Of a stretch of DNA of 64,000 nucleotides, positions 53,850-60,528 are shown in pieces (position 1 is the stretch's first letter; each line of letters opens with the position of its first letter). The position numbers and the translations under genes were made by a program. Below the pieces are notes generated by a model. That model ran no database searches. It worked only from the letters and a program-made list of their open reading frames with translations, and was not told the origin of the DNA. Origin of the DNA: Kluyvera sp040932435. Lineage in GTDB: Bacteria > Pseudomonadota > Gammaproteobacteria > Enterobacterales > Enterobacteriaceae. The stretch covers positions 62,001 to 126,000 of the forward strand of contig NZ_JBFQGA010000008.1 of assembly GCF_040932435.1 (NCBI RefSeq). The letters run 5' to 3'.

Positions 53850-54437
53850 TTATTGGTCGTCCTTTTCGTGCTGGGCTATCACAAAATCAATGAAACTTTC
53901 GATCTTCTCTTTCTCACCCTGGGGTAACAATGCGAAGCGTTCATGGTCATAGTTGATAGTTGCTTTGCCCAACTGGGGGATCATTAGCTCGTATGGTTTT
54001 CTACCAAATGCCGCGGCAATCACTTCGAGGTGAGCCACGTTCGCCGATACATCATTGCGCAGGATGCGCGCGATGGTTGGCTGACTAACGCCGCATGCAT
54101 CCGCCAGGCGTTGCTGAGAAGATAGCTCTTCGTTGTTCAGCATCCACTGCTTCAGGTTGCTGGCCACTATCTGGCGGGCATCGCCGTAATCAATACTTGC
54201 GACTTCCTCAAGGTTAACCAGTCTATGGTCAACGTCCAGCCAGTTTGTAGGCTTGCGAGCAGCTTTCTCAATTTTGCGCGCAGATGAATCACCAATTGCC
54301 TTTTTACCATTTACCCAGCGATTAACTAAGTTGGACTGAGTTTCCATCCTTTCCGCCAGGCGAGACTGGGTGCCACCGAATTCGGTGTTAATTAAGTCTT
54401 TCAGGTTTTCGCAGCGAATATCCTGGATGCTTTTCAT
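53850..54437 (-). CDS. Phage repressor with two HTH domains and no peptidase
   Basis: A 195-residue regulator at the CI position. The first HTH lies at residues 22-61 (GTQSRLAERMETQSNLVNRW) and a second, XRE-type HTH at residues 107-153 (SSQQRLADACGVSQPTIARI). The C-terminal 40 residues are helical. There is no S24/LexA-like Ser-Lys self-cleavage domain, so RecA-driven autoproteolysis is not expected. It is divergent from a Cro-like gene across a region with three operators. Confidence 0.82.
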   Translation of the reverse strand: MKSIQDIRCENLKDLINTEFGGTQSRLAERMETQSNLVNRWVNGKKAIGDSSARKIEKAARKPTNWLDVDHRLVNLEEVASIDYGDARQIVASNLKQWMLNNEELSSQQRLADACGVSQPTIARILRNDVSANVAHLEVIAAAFGRKPYELMIPQLGKATINYDHERFALLPQGEKEKIESFIDFVIAQHEKDDQ

Positions 54438-54493
54438 ATCGGGTAAAAATATCTCTCTTGGTGAATCATTTAGTTATTAAATTTAAAGCAATT

Positions 54494-54508
54494 TTACCTC
54501 ACAGGTAA
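54494..54508. promoter_or_regulatory. Phage operator OR-type copy 1
   Basis: TTACCTCACAGGTAA, perfect outer palindrome in the repressor-cro divergent region, nearest to the repressor gene. Confidence 0.8.
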
Positions 54509-54510
54509 AT

Positions 54511-54525
54511 GAACCTCTAGGGTAA
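54511..54525. promoter_or_regulatory. Phage operator OR-type copy 2 (degenerate)
   Basis: GAACCTCTAGGGTAA, two mismatches in the left arm. It starts 17 bp after the start of copy 1, so the two lie side by side. Confidence 0.6.
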
Positions 54526-54531
54526 CAAAAC

Positions 54532-54560
54532 TTGCTTTTTGTTACCTTTTAGGTGAATAT
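54532..54560 (+). promoter_or_regulatory. Predicted rightward early promoter (PR)
   Basis: -35 TTGCTT at 54532 and -10 GAATAT at 54555 with a 17-bp spacer. Operator copy 3 covers the spacer, so repressor binding would block polymerase. Confidence 0.5.
54542..54556. promoter_or_regulatory. Phage operator OR-type copy 3
   Basis: TTACCTTTTAGGTGA, one mismatch, between the predicted PR -35 and -10. Confidence 0.75.
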
Positions 54561-54592
54561 TGGTTATCTGAAATGAATATCAGGCAATAGCT

Positions 54593-54823
54593 ATGAGCGA
54601 AGAAACTAAATTCGACTTTAAACGGAACTGGCTTGATCTGACTCCTGATGAGCGTGATGAGTTCGCGCAAGACGCCGGAACGACAAGCCACTACATACAA
54701 ACTCACCTGACAGGTAAGCGCAAGATGCCTGGTAAGCGATTGATGAATGGCCTTTTTAATGCCTGCAAAGCTCGGAATTGGATTAAAAACAAAACCGAAC
54801 TCGCCGTATTTTTCTACTCCTGA
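54593..54823 (+). CDS. Cro-like phage regulator
   Basis: A 76-residue protein directly to the right of the operators. It is predicted to be helical (LTPDERDEFAQDAGTTSHYI, then LTGKRKMPGKRLMNGLFNAC), consistent with an HTH in residues 22-60. The position opposite the repressor is that of Cro. No strong Shine-Dalgarno is seen. A Cro role is inferred from position. Confidence 0.6.
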   Translation: MSEETKFDFKRNWLDLTPDERDEFAQDAGTTSHYIQTHLTGKRKMPGKRLMNGLFNACKARNWIKNKTELAVFFYS

Positions 54824-54876
54824 ACCCCTCTGAATTACCCCTCTGCCGCCTCATGGCGGCATCTGCATTTCTATTC

Positions 54877-54891
54877 ACACCTCAAAGGTAA
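54877..54891. promoter_or_regulatory. Phage operator downstream of the Cro-like gene
   Basis: ACACCTCAAAGGTAA, two mismatches in the left arm, 77 bp upstream of the next rightward gene. A GCCGCC/GGCGGC hairpin at 54847 precedes it and may be a tR1-like pause or terminator. Confidence 0.5.
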
Positions 54892-54967
54892 CAATTATTC
54901 ATTTGTGGTTGATCTTTTTGTGTCTTGATGCAAAATTACCAAAGACAAATAACAAAGAGGTGGGCCG

Positions 54968-55171
54968 ATGAAGCGAATTACACAGCGCGAGGCTATCGAT
55001 CTTGGATTAACGCGCTTCTATACCGGGAAGAAATGCGTACACGGTCATGATAGCGAGCGCTACACCATTAGCGGTGAGTGCGTCCAGTGCAACAACGAAC
55101 GCGCGCGGCGCCAGGCACAGTTGCGGTCTGAAAAATTGAAGGCTGCAAAAAGAGCTCGGGAGGCTGCATGA
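54968..55171 (+). CDS. Small treble-clef/zinc-binding phage protein
   Basis: A 67-residue protein with a CxxGHxxxRYTxxxxCxxC pattern (KKCVHGHDSERYTISGECVQ), followed by a basic helix. This motif is common in short phage proteins related to the N-terminal part of HNH nucleases; no catalytic His/Asn is present. AAGAGGTG lies upstream. The next gene overlaps by ATGA. Confidence 0.7.
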   Translation: MKRITQREAIDLGLTRFYTGKKCVHGHDSERYTISGECVQCNNERARRQAQLRSEKLKAAKRAREAA

Positions 55172-55839
55172 AGCATTATCAAAAAATAAATGGGGATAAC
55201 TGGCGGCATGTTTGGGCTGTTGGTGACCTGCACGGCTGCTACACCAACCTAATGAACCGCCTGGAGGAGGTTGGTTTCGACCCCGCGCAAGATCTGCTTG
55301 TCTCTGTCGGCGATCTCATCGACCGCGGTGTGGAGAACGTCGAATGCCTAGATCTGATTAACCAGCCCTGGTTCCTAGCTGTGCGAGGCAACCACGAGCA
55401 AATGATGGTCGATGGCCTGGCGGAATATGGGAGCTTGAGCCACTGGATGGCGAACGGTGGGGGCTGGTTCTTCTACCTAGACCCAGACAAAGAGGTACTG
55501 GCAAAGTCACTTGTTCCGAAAGCGGCCGAGTTACCGCTCATCATCGAGATTTCGAAGGGGGGGAAGAAGTTTGTCATCTGCCATGCTGACTACCCGAGCG
55601 ATGAATATGAATACGGCAAGGAAGTAGGCCAGGAGCTGGTTATCTGGAATCGTGAACGTTTTAGCTTATCCATGGATGGGGAAACAAACCATATTCATGG
55701 TGCCGATCTATTTGTTTTTGGTCATACCCCCGTTCGGTCTCCAATCCTATACGGCAATCAGCTTTATCTAGATACCGGTGCTGTTTTTACTGGAAACCTT
55801 ACTCTCTATAAATTAGATGGGGGGGCTTATGGCCGGTGA
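55168..55839 (+). CDS. Lambda-type serine/threonine protein phosphatase
   Basis: A 223-residue metallophosphatase close to lambda phosphatase (NinI/orf221) along its length. The motifs GDLHGCYTNL, VGDLIDRGVENVE and RGNHEQMM bind the Mn2+ pair, and ICHADYP and FGHTPV complete the site. In lambda it lies in the nin region after the replication genes; here it lies before the replication gene. The host or phage target is unknown. Confidence 0.9.
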   Translation: MKHYQKINGDNWRHVWAVGDLHGCYTNLMNRLEEVGFDPAQDLLVSVGDLIDRGVENVECLDLINQPWFLAVRGNHEQMMVDGLAEYGSLSHWMANGGGWFFYLDPDKEVLAKSLVPKAAELPLIIEISKGGKKFVICHADYPSDEYEYGKEVGQELVIWNRERFSLSMDGETNHIHGADLFVFGHTPVRSPILYGNQLYLDTGAVFTGNLTLYKLDGGAYGR

Positions 55840-56653
55840 CTGGATCAAGATGCGTGCCGATTTGCATACGCATCCAAAAGTTGTCCGCATGGCGTCCGCA
55901 TTGAAAGCGGACAGATTGCGGATTGTTGGCGGACTACATTCCGCTTGGTGTCTTTTCGATGTCCACTCTGTTGACGGTTTTCTTGACGGATACAGTGCGG
56001 AAACTCTCGATGACCTGATCGGCTTTCCCGGGTTTGCTCGTGCAATGATGGCCGTTGGATGGCTTGAAGAAGACGATGAAAGCCTAGTAATGCCGCGCTT
56101 TGAAGCCCATAACGGGCAGTCTGCAAAGCGTCGGGCACAGGACGCTGACCGTAAGCGTGAAAAGCGAAATGTCGTCAAAAAGTCCGCATCAGAAGCGGAC
56201 AAAAAGCGGACCAGAGAAGAGAAGAGAAGAGAAGATATAAAAGATAAAACCCCACACATAGGCGACGAGCAAAATCATCCTGTGGATAACCTGAAGGGGG
56301 ACGATGCTGATCCTTCTGCAAACAATATCGTGATTGACGGCTATGCCCCGCCAGGTGGAATCGGAGCATTTGGCAAATTTCCGATGGTAGAAGATTGGAA
56401 GCCTGATGCCGACCTCACCAGAAAAGCCGCTCTATGGGGAATCAACCTCAAGACGGATGTGACGCCGTTCGAGCTGGCGGAGTTCATCACGTACTGGAAG
56501 GCAGAAGGCAAAGCTTTTCATCATGAGCAGTGGGAGCAGAAGCTAGCACGGAGCGTTCAGGCATCAAGGGCTAAACCTATCAAGCCGCAACAGCGTGACG
56601 TGAACGCCTTGTCTGAGCCTGAGAATACGATCCCGCCAGGATTCAGGGGATAG
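55829..56653 (+). CDS. Phage replication initiator with DnaT-like domain
   Basis: A 274-residue protein. The N-terminal winged-helix-like part (MAGDWIKMRADLHTHPKVVR) resembles phage replication proteins. A Lys/Arg/Glu-rich linker follows (residues 100-140). The C-terminal DnaT-type ssDNA-binding domain runs from FPMVEDWKPDADLTRKAALW to about residue 250. The start at 55829 follows a G-rich ribosome site inside the end of the phosphatase gene. It presumably opens the origin and helps load host DnaB/DnaC. Confidence 0.78.
   Translation: MAGDWIKMRADLHTHPKVVRMASALKADRLRIVGGLHSAWCLFDVHSVDGFLDGYSAETLDDLIGFPGFARAMMAVGWLEEDDESLVMPRFEAHNGQSAKRRAQDADRKREKRNVVKKSASEADKKRTREEKRREDIKDKTPHIGDEQNHPVDNLKGDDADPSANNIVIDGYAPPGGIGAFGKFPMVEDWKPDADLTRKAALWGINLKTDVTPFELAEFITYWKAEGKAFHHEQWEQKLARSVQASRAKPIKPQQRDVNALSEPENTIPPGFRG
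56210..56289. other. Candidate phage replication origin inside the replication gene
   Basis: Four tandem GAGAA-type purine repeats (about 56213-56233) run into an A/T-rich stretch (ATATAAAAGATAAAA). A perfect DnaA box, TGTGGATAA, lies at 56281-56289. Lambdoid origins lie in the initiator gene and have direct repeats followed by an A/T-rich part. The reading frame stays open through it. Confidence 0.4.
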
Positions 56654-56668
56654 GCCATAAGCACTAGC

Positions 56669-56694
56669 AGCGCGAAAGCGCCTTTTTTTAGGTC
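56669..56694 (+). terminator. Terminator after the replication gene
   Basis: AGCGC-GAAA-GCGCC with a following T7 tract ends the first rightward operon. Confidence 0.8.
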
Positions 56695-56701
56695 TTTACT
56701 G

Positions 56702-56716
56702 TTACCGAATGGGTAA
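56702..56716. promoter_or_regulatory. Phage operator upstream of the second rightward operon
   Basis: TTACCGAATGGGTAA, perfect outer palindrome, 20 bp upstream of the predicted -35 of this operon. Confidence 0.75.
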
Positions 56717-56735
56717 TAAAATAATCTCAAATCTA

Positions 56736-56764
56736 TTGAAATTAATTCGAATGTGTATTTTAAT
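56736..56764 (+). promoter_or_regulatory. Predicted promoter of the second rightward operon
   Basis: -35 TTGAAA at 56736 and -10 TTTAAT at 56759, spacer 17 bp. One operator lies upstream and one begins on the last base of the -10, the same arrangement as at the leftward promoter. Confidence 0.6.
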
Positions 56765-56778
56765 TACCTGAGAGGTAA
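56764..56778. promoter_or_regulatory. Phage operator over the start of the second rightward operon
   Basis: TTACCTGAGAGGTAA, perfect outer palindrome. Its right arm is also the AGAGGT ribosome site of the next gene. Confidence 0.8.
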
Positions 56779-56781
56779 GTT

Positions 56782-57135
56782 ATGCGTAAGGCAATACAGG
56801 CTCTTGGCCGGTTGAAAACAGGGCAAATGAACAAGACCGAAGCCGAATACTGCCAACTGCTTGAGATACGTAAGCGCGGCGGGGAAGTCGCCTGGTACCG
56901 GTTTGAGGGTATCAAGCTGCGTCTGGCTGATAACTGTTTCCTGACCGTCGATTTTGCCGTGATGTTGGCTGATGGCCAACTGTTGATGGTGGACGTTAAG
57001 GGGAGTAAGGCGGTCTTTACCGACGATGCGAGAGTCAAGATGAAGGTTGCAGCAGACAGCTATCCGTTCGTCTTTCAGGTTGCTTATCCAAAACCTAAAA
57101 AGCTCGGCGGTGGGTGGGAGATTGAGGAGCTATGA
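56782..57135 (+). CDS. DUF1064-type nuclease-like phage protein
   Basis: A 117-residue protein with N-terminal KTEAEYCQLLEIRKRGGEV and central VDFAVML then LLMVDVKGS. This gives the E...D...DxK arrangement of PD-(D/E)XK nucleases as seen in DUF1064. The C-terminal part (KMKVAADSYPFVFQVAYPKP) also fits. It may act in phage recombination or Holliday-junction processing. First gene of an operon with overlapping frames. Confidence 0.7.
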   Translation: MRKAIQALGRLKTGQMNKTEAEYCQLLEIRKRGGEVAWYRFEGIKLRLADNCFLTVDFAVMLADGQLLMVDVKGSKAVFTDDARVKMKVAADSYPFVFQVAYPKPKKLGGGWEIEEL

Positions 57136-57734
57136 GCGAGAAGACCAATGCTGCTGGATTGATTGTTTCCGGTGATAAAAACCCGAACTGGAAGGGTGGG
57201 AAAATCGAAAAGGTTTGCGCCGTATGTGGCAAGCAATACCAGGTTAAGCGGGTCAATTCTTCCTCGCGATTTTGCTCTCTTCAGTGCGTTGGCATCTCAC
57301 AGAGAGGAAAGACGGTTAACCGAGAGCAAAATCGTGAAACGAAATCATGCTGCGTTTGCGGATCTCCGTTCTCTGTTTTCAGAAGCCATGCGAAGCGCAT
57401 GAAGTGTTGCTCTAAGTTGTGCTCCAACGAAATGCGGTCATCTCTCATGAGGGGCGACGGAAACCCTAACTGGTCTGGTGGCTTATCGCGCTTGCCATAT
57501 CCGTGGGACTTCCGGGAAACGAGCAAAAAGGTGATCGAACGTGACGGGTTTATTTGCCAAAACCCAGGGTGTGACGGAACTGACGAAAGGCTCACTACTC
57601 ATCACATCAATTACGACAAGCAAGACTGCCGGCAGGAGAACCTGATTTGCCTTTGTTCCAGTTGTAACTCGAAGGCTAATTTCGGTCGGCATGAATGGCA
57701 AATGTTTTATGAATCAGTGATGGCTAAGAGATAG
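57132..57734 (+). CDS. HNH endonuclease with NUMOD-like zinc modules
   Basis: A 200-residue protein with two GxxNPNWxGG segments (GDKNPNWKGG and GDGNPNWSGG) and CxxC...CxxxC zinc modules. The C-terminal HNH nuclease core is LTTHHINYDKQDCRQENLIC then LCSSCNSK. The architecture is that of free-standing phage homing endonucleases. It starts inside the DUF1064 stop (ATGA), so it may have inserted between two phage genes; a 66-bp gap follows. Confidence 0.82.
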   Translation: MSEKTNAAGLIVSGDKNPNWKGGKIEKVCAVCGKQYQVKRVNSSSRFCSLQCVGISQRGKTVNREQNRETKSCCVCGSPFSVFRSHAKRMKCCSKLCSNEMRSSLMRGDGNPNWSGGLSRLPYPWDFRETSKKVIERDGFICQNPGCDGTDERLTTHHINYDKQDCRQENLICLCSSCNSKANFGRHEWQMFYESVMAKR

Positions 57735-57800
57735 GTCAAATCGACGATCCTTTTAGTTATCAAACTAATCAATTACTTATGCGGGTAAGCGGGGGTAAAG

Positions 57801-58340
57801 ATGAACAATCATATCAGTGAGTTGGTCAAGCGCGGTCATGATGCCACTTTAGATCTGAAAGCTTCATGCGGATCTGTTGATGTGCGCGCTATGGCGCAAC
57901 TGATTAGCGATCTGGCAACTCAGTTAAATGTAAGCCACGTAGCACTTACTGAATCCCGTCGCGAGTTCACAGCAGCAAACGCGACTATTCACAATCTGGA
58001 GTTGAAGGTGGAGAAGGTTGTCGCTGAGAATGTGGCGCTGAAAAAAGCGGCTGAGTTCGCTACCGCTGATGACATGTGGATTGAACAAACTGACGGAATG
58101 CTGGATTACCGCTATGTCGATTGGTATGCCGATGTGCTGAGGTCTGCAATGGAAACCCCAGTCACCGACGCCTTCCTGGCTGAAGTGCGGGCTCAGGGCG
58201 CTGACGAAGTGGCGGCTACCTGCCGATTACTTGCCGATAAAGATGGTTGCTCCGTGAATATGCAGTGCAGCTACAACCTGACAGCCGAACGTGCTGAAGC
58301 AATCGCCGCCAAGTTACGCCAAGGAGCCGAGCATGAGTAA
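57801..58340 (+). CDS. Ea22-like early phage protein
   Basis: A 179-residue acidic protein with an N-terminal helical part, a short coiled coil (ATIHNLELKVEKVVAENVAL) and a C-terminal part rich in Ala/Glu (LTAERAEAIAAKLRQGAEH). Similar non-essential proteins occur in early-left operons of lambdoid phages. Function unknown. The next gene starts inside its end. Confidence 0.55.
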   Translation: MNNHISELVKRGHDATLDLKASCGSVDVRAMAQLISDLATQLNVSHVALTESRREFTAANATIHNLELKVEKVVAENVALKKAAEFATADDMWIEQTDGMLDYRYVDWYADVLRSAMETPVTDAFLAEVRAQGADEVAATCRLLADKDGCSVNMQCSYNLTAERAEAIAAKLRQGAEHE

Positions 58341-58797
58341 GCTATCGAATGGATTTATTCTCCGCGCTATCTGGCATGCGGTCCTGAAACAACTTCCGGT
58401 TCGCGTTACCCACAACTATTTCGGTGATGGAAAAGTAGTGAGCCTATGCAAAAACGACTGGCTCTGGTTGCGCAGCAGCACCCAGATTTGTACGACTGGC
58501 CGTCAGCGTTCATTAGGGCTGCCACTAAGCGATAGCCAGTCTATGAACCGCATCAAGCGTCTTGCTGAAGAGCGGCGAATTGAACGAGAGAAGATGCCTG
58601 GCGGGGCGTTCTATTTCTGGCTTCCTGACAGCCTGAATAAGCCAGCCTTTGAGCGTTGCCTTGAGCTGATGGGTTCGGAAGGGCTTACGGATAAACCCGC
58701 CAATATCACCAATTACGATGAAATCGTGGAGCGAGTGCGGGCGGTACTCATGAATGAGTTTGGCGGCATTAATTTGAAACAGGAGCGCGCCCAATGA
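58333..58797 (+). CDS. Phage protein of unknown function
   Basis: A 154-residue protein (MSKLSNGFILRAIWHAVLKQ) with a basic, aromatic N-terminal half. The start at 58333 overlaps the previous stop by 8 bp and has AAGGAG. I do not recognise a domain. Confidence 0.55.
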   Translation: MSKLSNGFILRAIWHAVLKQLPVRVTHNYFGDGKVVSLCKNDWLWLRSSTQICTTGRQRSLGLPLSDSQSMNRIKRLAEERRIEREKMPGGAFYFWLPDSLNKPAFERCLELMGSEGLTDKPANITNYDEIVERVRAVLMNEFGGINLKQERAQ

Positions 58798-59381
58798 ACG
58801 ATATCACCGCACTGGTTAGCGTACAAAAAAACGCAAATCTGCATCGCCTATCAAGACTCATTGCTTACGCACCTAGTGACGAGCTGCGGCAAATGGCGGT
58901 TGAGGTTGAGCAATATACCGATCGCCTATTTGGGGCACTGGAACACTACAAGTCACGCGAGGAACGTGTCACAAAACTGGTCCTTGATAACTCAGTGAGT
59001 TGGGAGGAGTTATTCAAGCAACTTGAAGAGGCAAAGCAGCGCAACACTGAGCTGGTAGAGGCACTGGAGAAAGCGACCTCCGAGCCGGTAGCGTTGCGTT
59101 GGCGCTGGAATGACAATGATGCGCAATGGACGTATGCCCCAGCCAGCAAAATGCCTGACTTTGTTGCTGCTGGTTTTTCGCCAGAGAATGGCGTGGTGAT
59201 AGAAAGTCTCTACACCGTGCCCCCTGCGCTGGAGTCCCGCACCGTCACCGTGAAGCTGCCACCAACATTCTGGTATGAGCACGACGATTTGGCGCGAGAG
59301 GTTCCAGTGTTGGATAAGCGCCTCGTGAAGAAAGCGCTCCGCTCCGCTGGCATCCAAGTTATCGAAGGAGAAGGACAATGA
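58794..59381 (+). CDS. Ea22-like phage protein with coiled coil
   Basis: A 195-residue protein. A helical N-terminal half with a coiled coil (WEELFKQLEEAKQRNTELVE) is followed by a compact module around WRWNDNDAQWTY and a C-terminal part resembling the end of early phage Ead/Ea22 proteins. ATGA overlaps at both ends. Confidence 0.55.
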   Translation: MNDITALVSVQKNANLHRLSRLIAYAPSDELRQMAVEVEQYTDRLFGALEHYKSREERVTKLVLDNSVSWEELFKQLEEAKQRNTELVEALEKATSEPVALRWRWNDNDAQWTYAPASKMPDFVAAGFSPENGVVIESLYTVPPALESRTVTVKLPPTFWYEHDDLAREVPVLDKRLVKKALRSAGIQVIEGEGQ

Positions 59382-60109
59382 GCATCATCCTGCATAACGC
59401 AGACTGCTTTGACGTGTTTCCGGCAATAGCCAGCGGTACCGTCGATTTGGTATGTGCTGACATTCCATACGGCACAACACAGTGCAGGTGGGACTCCGTT
59501 CTGGACCTTGAAACCATGTGGTCCGAGCTTTACCGCATCGCAAAGCCAAACGCCGCCATCGTGCTGTTTTCGGCGCAGCCCTTCACATCCATTCTGGTTA
59601 GCAGCAATCTGGTCGACTGGCGCAGCGAGTGGATATGGGAAAAGGGCAACGCTACCGGTTTCCTGAACGCAAAGAAACAACCCCTTCGCGCTCACGAAAA
59701 TATCCAGGTGTTTTACCGCCACCAGCCAACGTATAACCCGAAAATGACTGATGGCCACGTTCGCAAGACCAGCAAGCGCAAAACGGTTAATTCTGAATGC
59801 TATGGTAAGGCGCAGAACCTTTCAGAATACGACTCAACTCAACGGTACCCACGGGATGTTCAATTCTTCTCGAGCGATAAGCAGAAAGGGAATTATCACC
59901 CGACCCAGAAGCCGCTGGCGCTGGTGAAATACATCATCGAAACCTACAGCAATCCGGGTGATACGGTGCTGGATTTCACTATGGGCAGCGGTACCGCAGG
60001 ATTGGCATGTCAGGAAGCTGGTCGCTCATTCATCGGCATCGAAAAAGAGAAACCAATTTACCAGACCGCCTGCCAGCGCATGGGAATTCAACAGGAGCGT
60101 GCAGCATGA
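59378..60109 (+). CDS. Phage DNA methyltransferase (beta class)
   Basis: A 243-residue N6-adenine/N4-cytosine methylase. Motif IV is DIPYGTTQCRWD (residues 28-39) and the SAM motif I is DFTMGSGTAGLACQ near residue 200, so motif order is IV before I (beta class). There is no linked restriction gene. It probably protects phage DNA. It overlaps its neighbours by 4 bp. Confidence 0.88.
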   Translation: MSIILHNADCFDVFPAIASGTVDLVCADIPYGTTQCRWDSVLDLETMWSELYRIAKPNAAIVLFSAQPFTSILVSSNLVDWRSEWIWEKGNATGFLNAKKQPLRAHENIQVFYRHQPTYNPKMTDGHVRKTSKRKTVNSECYGKAQNLSEYDSTQRYPRDVQFFSSDKQKGNYHPTQKPLALVKYIIETYSNPGDTVLDFTMGSGTAGLACQEAGRSFIGIEKEKPIYQTACQRMGIQQERAA

Positions 60110-60264
60110 CAACCAACTTAACAGACCCTGCACTGGTACCAGACGAAGAACTCGACCAGATGATTTGGAAGTTAGAGCGTGACGGCGGCATGACGCCCAA
60201 GCTGCTGTCGTTGATGAGAGAGCTGCGGGAGCGGCGCAAAGCAGAAAAAAAAAAGCAGAATTAA
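60106..60264 (+). CDS. Small charged phage protein
   Basis: A 52-residue protein (MTTNLTDPALVPDEELDQMI), ending in a very basic run (RERRKAEKKKQN). It starts in the methylase stop (ATGA) after AGGAG. Function unknown. Confidence 0.6.
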   Translation: MTTNLTDPALVPDEELDQMIWKLERDGGMTPKLLSLMRELRERRKAEKKKQN

Positions 60265-60300
60265 ACACCGGGTGCAGCCGGTTCAAGTGGAGAACTTTCA

Positions 60301-60528
60301 ATGAGCGTACATAGCCAACGTTTTCTAACCCCTGAGGACCTCTATCAGTTAACTGGTTACCGCCGCCCTTCACTCCAATGCAAAGCGTTGAAGGATAGCG
60401 GCGTGTTTTTCATCCCACGAAAAGACGGAAGGCCAGGAACTACATGGGATCACGTTTCGAACCCTGTCGGATTAAAACTGGTGATGATTAACTCAGAGGA
60501 AGAAGAACCTAACTTCAAGGATATGTGA
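60301..60528 (+). CDS. DUF4224 protein, probable excisionase
   Basis: A 75-residue protein (MSVHSQRFLTPEDLYQLTGY) with the DUF4224 pattern: LT.EDL..LTGY..P..Q...L...G..F..RKDGRP...W. Such genes lie directly before phage integrases and are often taken as excisionase or directionality factors. It overlaps the integrase start by 1-4 bp. Confidence 0.75.
   Translation: MSVHSQRFLTPEDLYQLTGYRRPSLQCKALKDSGVFFIPRKDGRPGTTWDHVSNPVGLKLVMINSEEEEPNFKDM

Noticed and set aside
54703..54717. Operator-like TCACCTGACAGGTAA inside the Cro-like gene
   Set aside because: It fits the palindrome with one mismatch but encodes part of the protein (THLTGK) far from a promoter, so it may be chance. I did not count it as an operator, though it might act as an auxiliary site.
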